Under the pieces are notes generated by a model that worked only from the letters and a program-made list of their open reading frames with translations, ran no database searches and was not told the origin of the DNA. From positions 1-64,000 of the forward strand of contig JADFXM010000008.1 in the NCBI GenBank assembly GCA_015233565.1: 64,000 bases of DNA, written 5' to 3'. The DNA is from Candidatus Rifleibacteriota bacterium (lineage in GTDB: Bacteria; Muiribacteriota; Ozemobacteria; Ozemobacterales; Ozemobacteraceae). The translations under genes were made by a program, and so were the position numbers. Below are positions 61,975 to 64,000 of this stretch, piece after piece (the first letter of the stretch is position 1; each line of letters starts with the position of its first letter).

Positions 61975-64000
61975 TTATTCTCGTAATTTCCCTTGGAATT
62001 GGCTCTCAACCTTTTTAATAATCGCTTCAATCCGTGGATTAACTTCTTCGTCGGTAAGGGTTTTTTCAAGTGACCGGAATGAAAGCGAGAAGGCAAGAGA
62101 TTTGCAACCTTCGGGGATTCCCTTTCCCTGATATAGATCGAAAAGGTTGCAGTATTCAAGAATTCCTTTTCCTTCGGTGTTGATGATTCCCAGTATTTCT
62201 TCAAATTTTGTTGTGGTTGGAAGCACGAAAGCAAGGTCTCTGCGAATTGGAGGGAAATCCGGGACAGGTTTCATCTTGGTTATTTCTGGTGAGAGAGCTG
62301 AAATGGTTGAAAGGTCAAGCTCTGCCAGAAGAATATTTGGTGGCATTTTTTTGTTGTCCAGGAAGGTGGGATGGATTTGTCCGAAATAACCGGCAAATTG
62401 CCCTTTAAGACGAACTTCCATTTGTTTTGCAGGATGCAGGAAAGATCGGTTCGATGGCCTGAATTCAAGGGAGAAGCCGGACAATTTTCCGATGCTTTCA
62501 ATGACTCCTTTTATATGGAAGAGGTCTGCTTGTTCACTATTTTTCTTCCAATCCCGGGGGTTGGTTCTTCCGCAAATCCCGATGGAGAGACGGTCTGGTT
62601 CGTGAATGTTTTCCCCACTTCTCTGAAAGACTCTTCCCATTTCAAAAAATGTAATATCGTATTCGTCGTTCATGATATTCTTTTTTATTGCGTCAAACAT
62701 TCCCCAGACAAGGTTAGTTCTAAGTGCACCATGTTCTTCGGAAAGAGGATTTTTCAGCATCAGGGGGAGACCTTCCTGGAATTCGTGAGGAACGGTATTC
62801 GGAGTGAAACTGTAAGTAAGAATTTGATAGAACCCAAGGCTAACCAGGTGTTCAGTAATTTGTTCCTGAAGTTTGTTTATTCGGGACATTGGTTGAGGGA
62901 CCGAAGGAATCGATGAAAGTGTTGTTGGGAGGTTATCATAACCGAACAGACGGGCTATTTCTTCGATCAAATCTGCTTCCTGCTCAATGTCATGTCTAAA
63001 TGGCGGGACTCCGACGAGGATGCTCTCGCCTTCTCGTTGGACTTCCATTTTTAGCCGGTGGAGAATGGTTTCAATTTGTGCTGGTTTCATTTCCACGCCA
63101 AGGATTTGACATACACGCCGTGGGCGAACCAAAATCTTTTTGATCTGGAAGGGGGTTGGATAATTGTCAATAATTCCATTTAGCAAAGTTCCTCCCGCGG
63201 TTTCGAGGATCATTCTAGCAGCAAGATTTAATGCTATTGGGATATTTTCGATATTTGTTCCCCGCTCAAAGCGATAGGAAGATTCGCTCATCATTCCTAG
63301 AGTTTTTGCGGTTTTTCTGACACAGATAGGATCGAACCATGCAGCCTCGAGTAAAACCGTGGTTGTTTGCTGGTTGACTTCCGAATTTTTGCCCCCCATT
63401 ACACCTGCCAAAGCAACCGCTTTAGTTTTGTCAGCGATTACGAGCATGGTTGGATCGAGCTTTCTCTCGGTGTCGGCATCGTCGAGAGTTTTAAACTTTT
63501 CGTCGGGATGGGCAGTGCGAACTACAATTTGATTTCCGTCAAGTTTATCAAAGTCGAAAGCGTGCAACGGATGTCCAATATCCATCATTACAAAGTTAGT
63601 AACATCGACTATGTTATTTATTGGGCGAATTCCGATTTTCTCAAGTCGGTCTTGTAGCCATCTAGGTGATGGGCCGATTTTAACATTTTTAATAACTCGT
63701 GCTCCATATCTATGGCAAAGATTGGGAGTATCGTTGGTAACCGAAGTGATTTTCGTAATGTCGCCTTCGCCTTGGGGGTTGTCAAGAGCATCGCGATGAA
63801 GGGGAAGATTGAAAATTGCAGATAACTCTCTTGCCAGGCCGAGGTGGGAGAGCGCGTCTCCGCGATTGGGAGTGATGCTGATCTCAAAAATGGTATCATT
63901 CAAGGAAAGATAGTCCACGACATCTTTTCCTATGGGGGTATCAGGAGGAAGAATATATAATCCGGAATGATCGGTTGAGATCCCGAGTTCCTTTTTGCTG
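61975..64000 (-). CDS. pheT: Phenylalanyl-tRNA synthetase beta subunit, 5' end cut by window
   Basis: This is the beta subunit of the enzyme that charges tRNA-Phe. The frame is open to the window edge; visible residues start in KKELGISTDHSGLYILPPD within the B1/EMAP region. The B3/4 editing domain (ITPNRGDALSHLGLARE), the B5 domain and the C-terminal anticodon-binding domain (PDFPPIRRDLAFVLP ... LTDEEVNPRIEAIIKKVE) are present. About 675 residues are visible of a usual total near 800, so about the first 120 are missing. GTG at 63918 is internal, not a start. pheS is expected just outside. Confidence 0.95.
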   Translation of the reverse strand, partial: SKKELGISTDHSGLYILPPDTPIGKDVVDYLSLNDTIFEISITPNRGDALSHLGLARELSAIFNLPLHRDALDNPQGEGDITKITSVTNDTPNLCHRYGARVIKNVKIGPSPRWLQDRLEKIGIRPINNIVDVTNFVMMDIGHPLHAFDFDKLDGNQIVVRTAHPDEKFKTLDDADTERKLDPTMLVIADKTKAVALAGVMGGKNSEVNQQTTTVLLEAAWFDPICVRKTAKTLGMMSESSYRFERGTNIENIPIALNLAARMILETAGGTLLNGIIDNYPTPFQIKKILVRPRRVCQILGVEMKPAQIETILHRLKMEVQREGESILVGVPPFRHDIEQEADLIEEIARLFGYDNLPTTLSSIPSVPQPMSRINKLQEQITEHLVSLGFYQILTYSFTPNTVPHEFQEGLPLMLKNPLSEEHGALRTNLVWGMFDAIKKNIMNDEYDITFFEMGRVFQRSGENIHEPDRLSIGICGRTNPRDWKKNSEQADLFHIKGVIESIGKLSGFSLEFRPSNRSFLHPAKQMEVRLKGQFAGYFGQIHPTFLDNKKMPPNILLAELDLSTISALSPEITKMKPVPDFPPIRRDLAFVLPTTTKFEEILGIINTEGKGILEYCNLFDLYQGKGIPEGCKSLAFSLSFRSLEKTLTDEEVNPRIEAIIKKVESQFQGKLRE

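Noticed and set aside
63618..63918. Start of pheT at GTG 63918
   Set aside because: The frame continues upstream with a clear PheT sequence to the window edge, so this codon is internal.

Overview
The window looks like chromosome from an uncultured, anaerobic, fermentative bacterium with two membranes. The diderm assignment rests on two TonB-dependent receptors, an outer-membrane-barrel protein ending in Phe, and a 1518-residue AsmA/TamB-like protein. The fermentative assignment rests on a complete [FeFe]-hydrogenase locus. Base composition is AT-rich. The mix of large signalling kinases, VIT/VWA, clostripain-type protease and FHA proteins reminds me of lineages such as Candidatus Riflebacteria, but that is a guess; no rRNA or tRNA gene was found to anchor it.

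Layout. (1) 1-12486 is an accessory-looking stretch: the edge of an IS66-family element, scattered genes for exported proteins (C39-like protein, M20 peptidase, barrel protein, clostripain-like lipoprotein, two OB-fold proteins) and long non-coding gaps filled with short repeats. (2) 12865-31370 is a co-oriented [FeFe]-hydrogenase locus. It begins with a consensus promoter and a perfect palindrome that fits a Rex operator. It encodes a receiver protein, DRTGG, PHP and HATPase proteins, HydC, a [2Fe-2S] ferredoxin, HydB fused to a GltD/NfnB-type flavoprotein, HydA, a second receiver, Rex, a hydrogenase-like Fe-S sensor fused to a histidine kinase, a REC-PAS-kinase, HydG, HydF, HydE and aspartate ammonia-lyase. 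(3) 31873-45382 is a minus-strand signalling cluster: PAS kinase, Rcp1-like receiver, two tandem REC-kinase-REC hybrids, a YfiR-family protein, a HAMP kinase and two tandem TonB-dependent receptors. (4) 45469-61759 holds an exported FHA protein, the AsmA-like protein, a divergent 1650-residue protein with two Ser/Thr kinase domains, a membrane segment, a KEA-rich stalk and a beta-helix, then a TPR protein and a VIT-VWA protein. (5) The right edge is pheT, cut by the window.

How it works together. The hydrogenase genes describe a NAD(H)/ferredoxin-linked, probably electron-bifurcating enzyme. Its expression appears tied to NADH/NAD+ through Rex and to hydrogen or redox state through the hydrogenase-like sensor kinase. 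The HydB-flavoprotein fusion suggests that a second pyridine-nucleotide site is built into the enzyme. The TonB/YfiR/kinase cluster looks like an envelope-sensing phosphorelay; one of its hybrids has lost the phospho-acceptor Asp of its first receiver. The dual kinase and the FHA protein suggest a Ser/Thr phosphorylation system at the envelope.

Three families of short inverted-repeat elements (about 120, 217 and 118 bp) fill the intergenic gaps, two of them in head-to-tail arrays and one carrying a nested insertion. No CRISPR array, tRNA or rRNA was seen.
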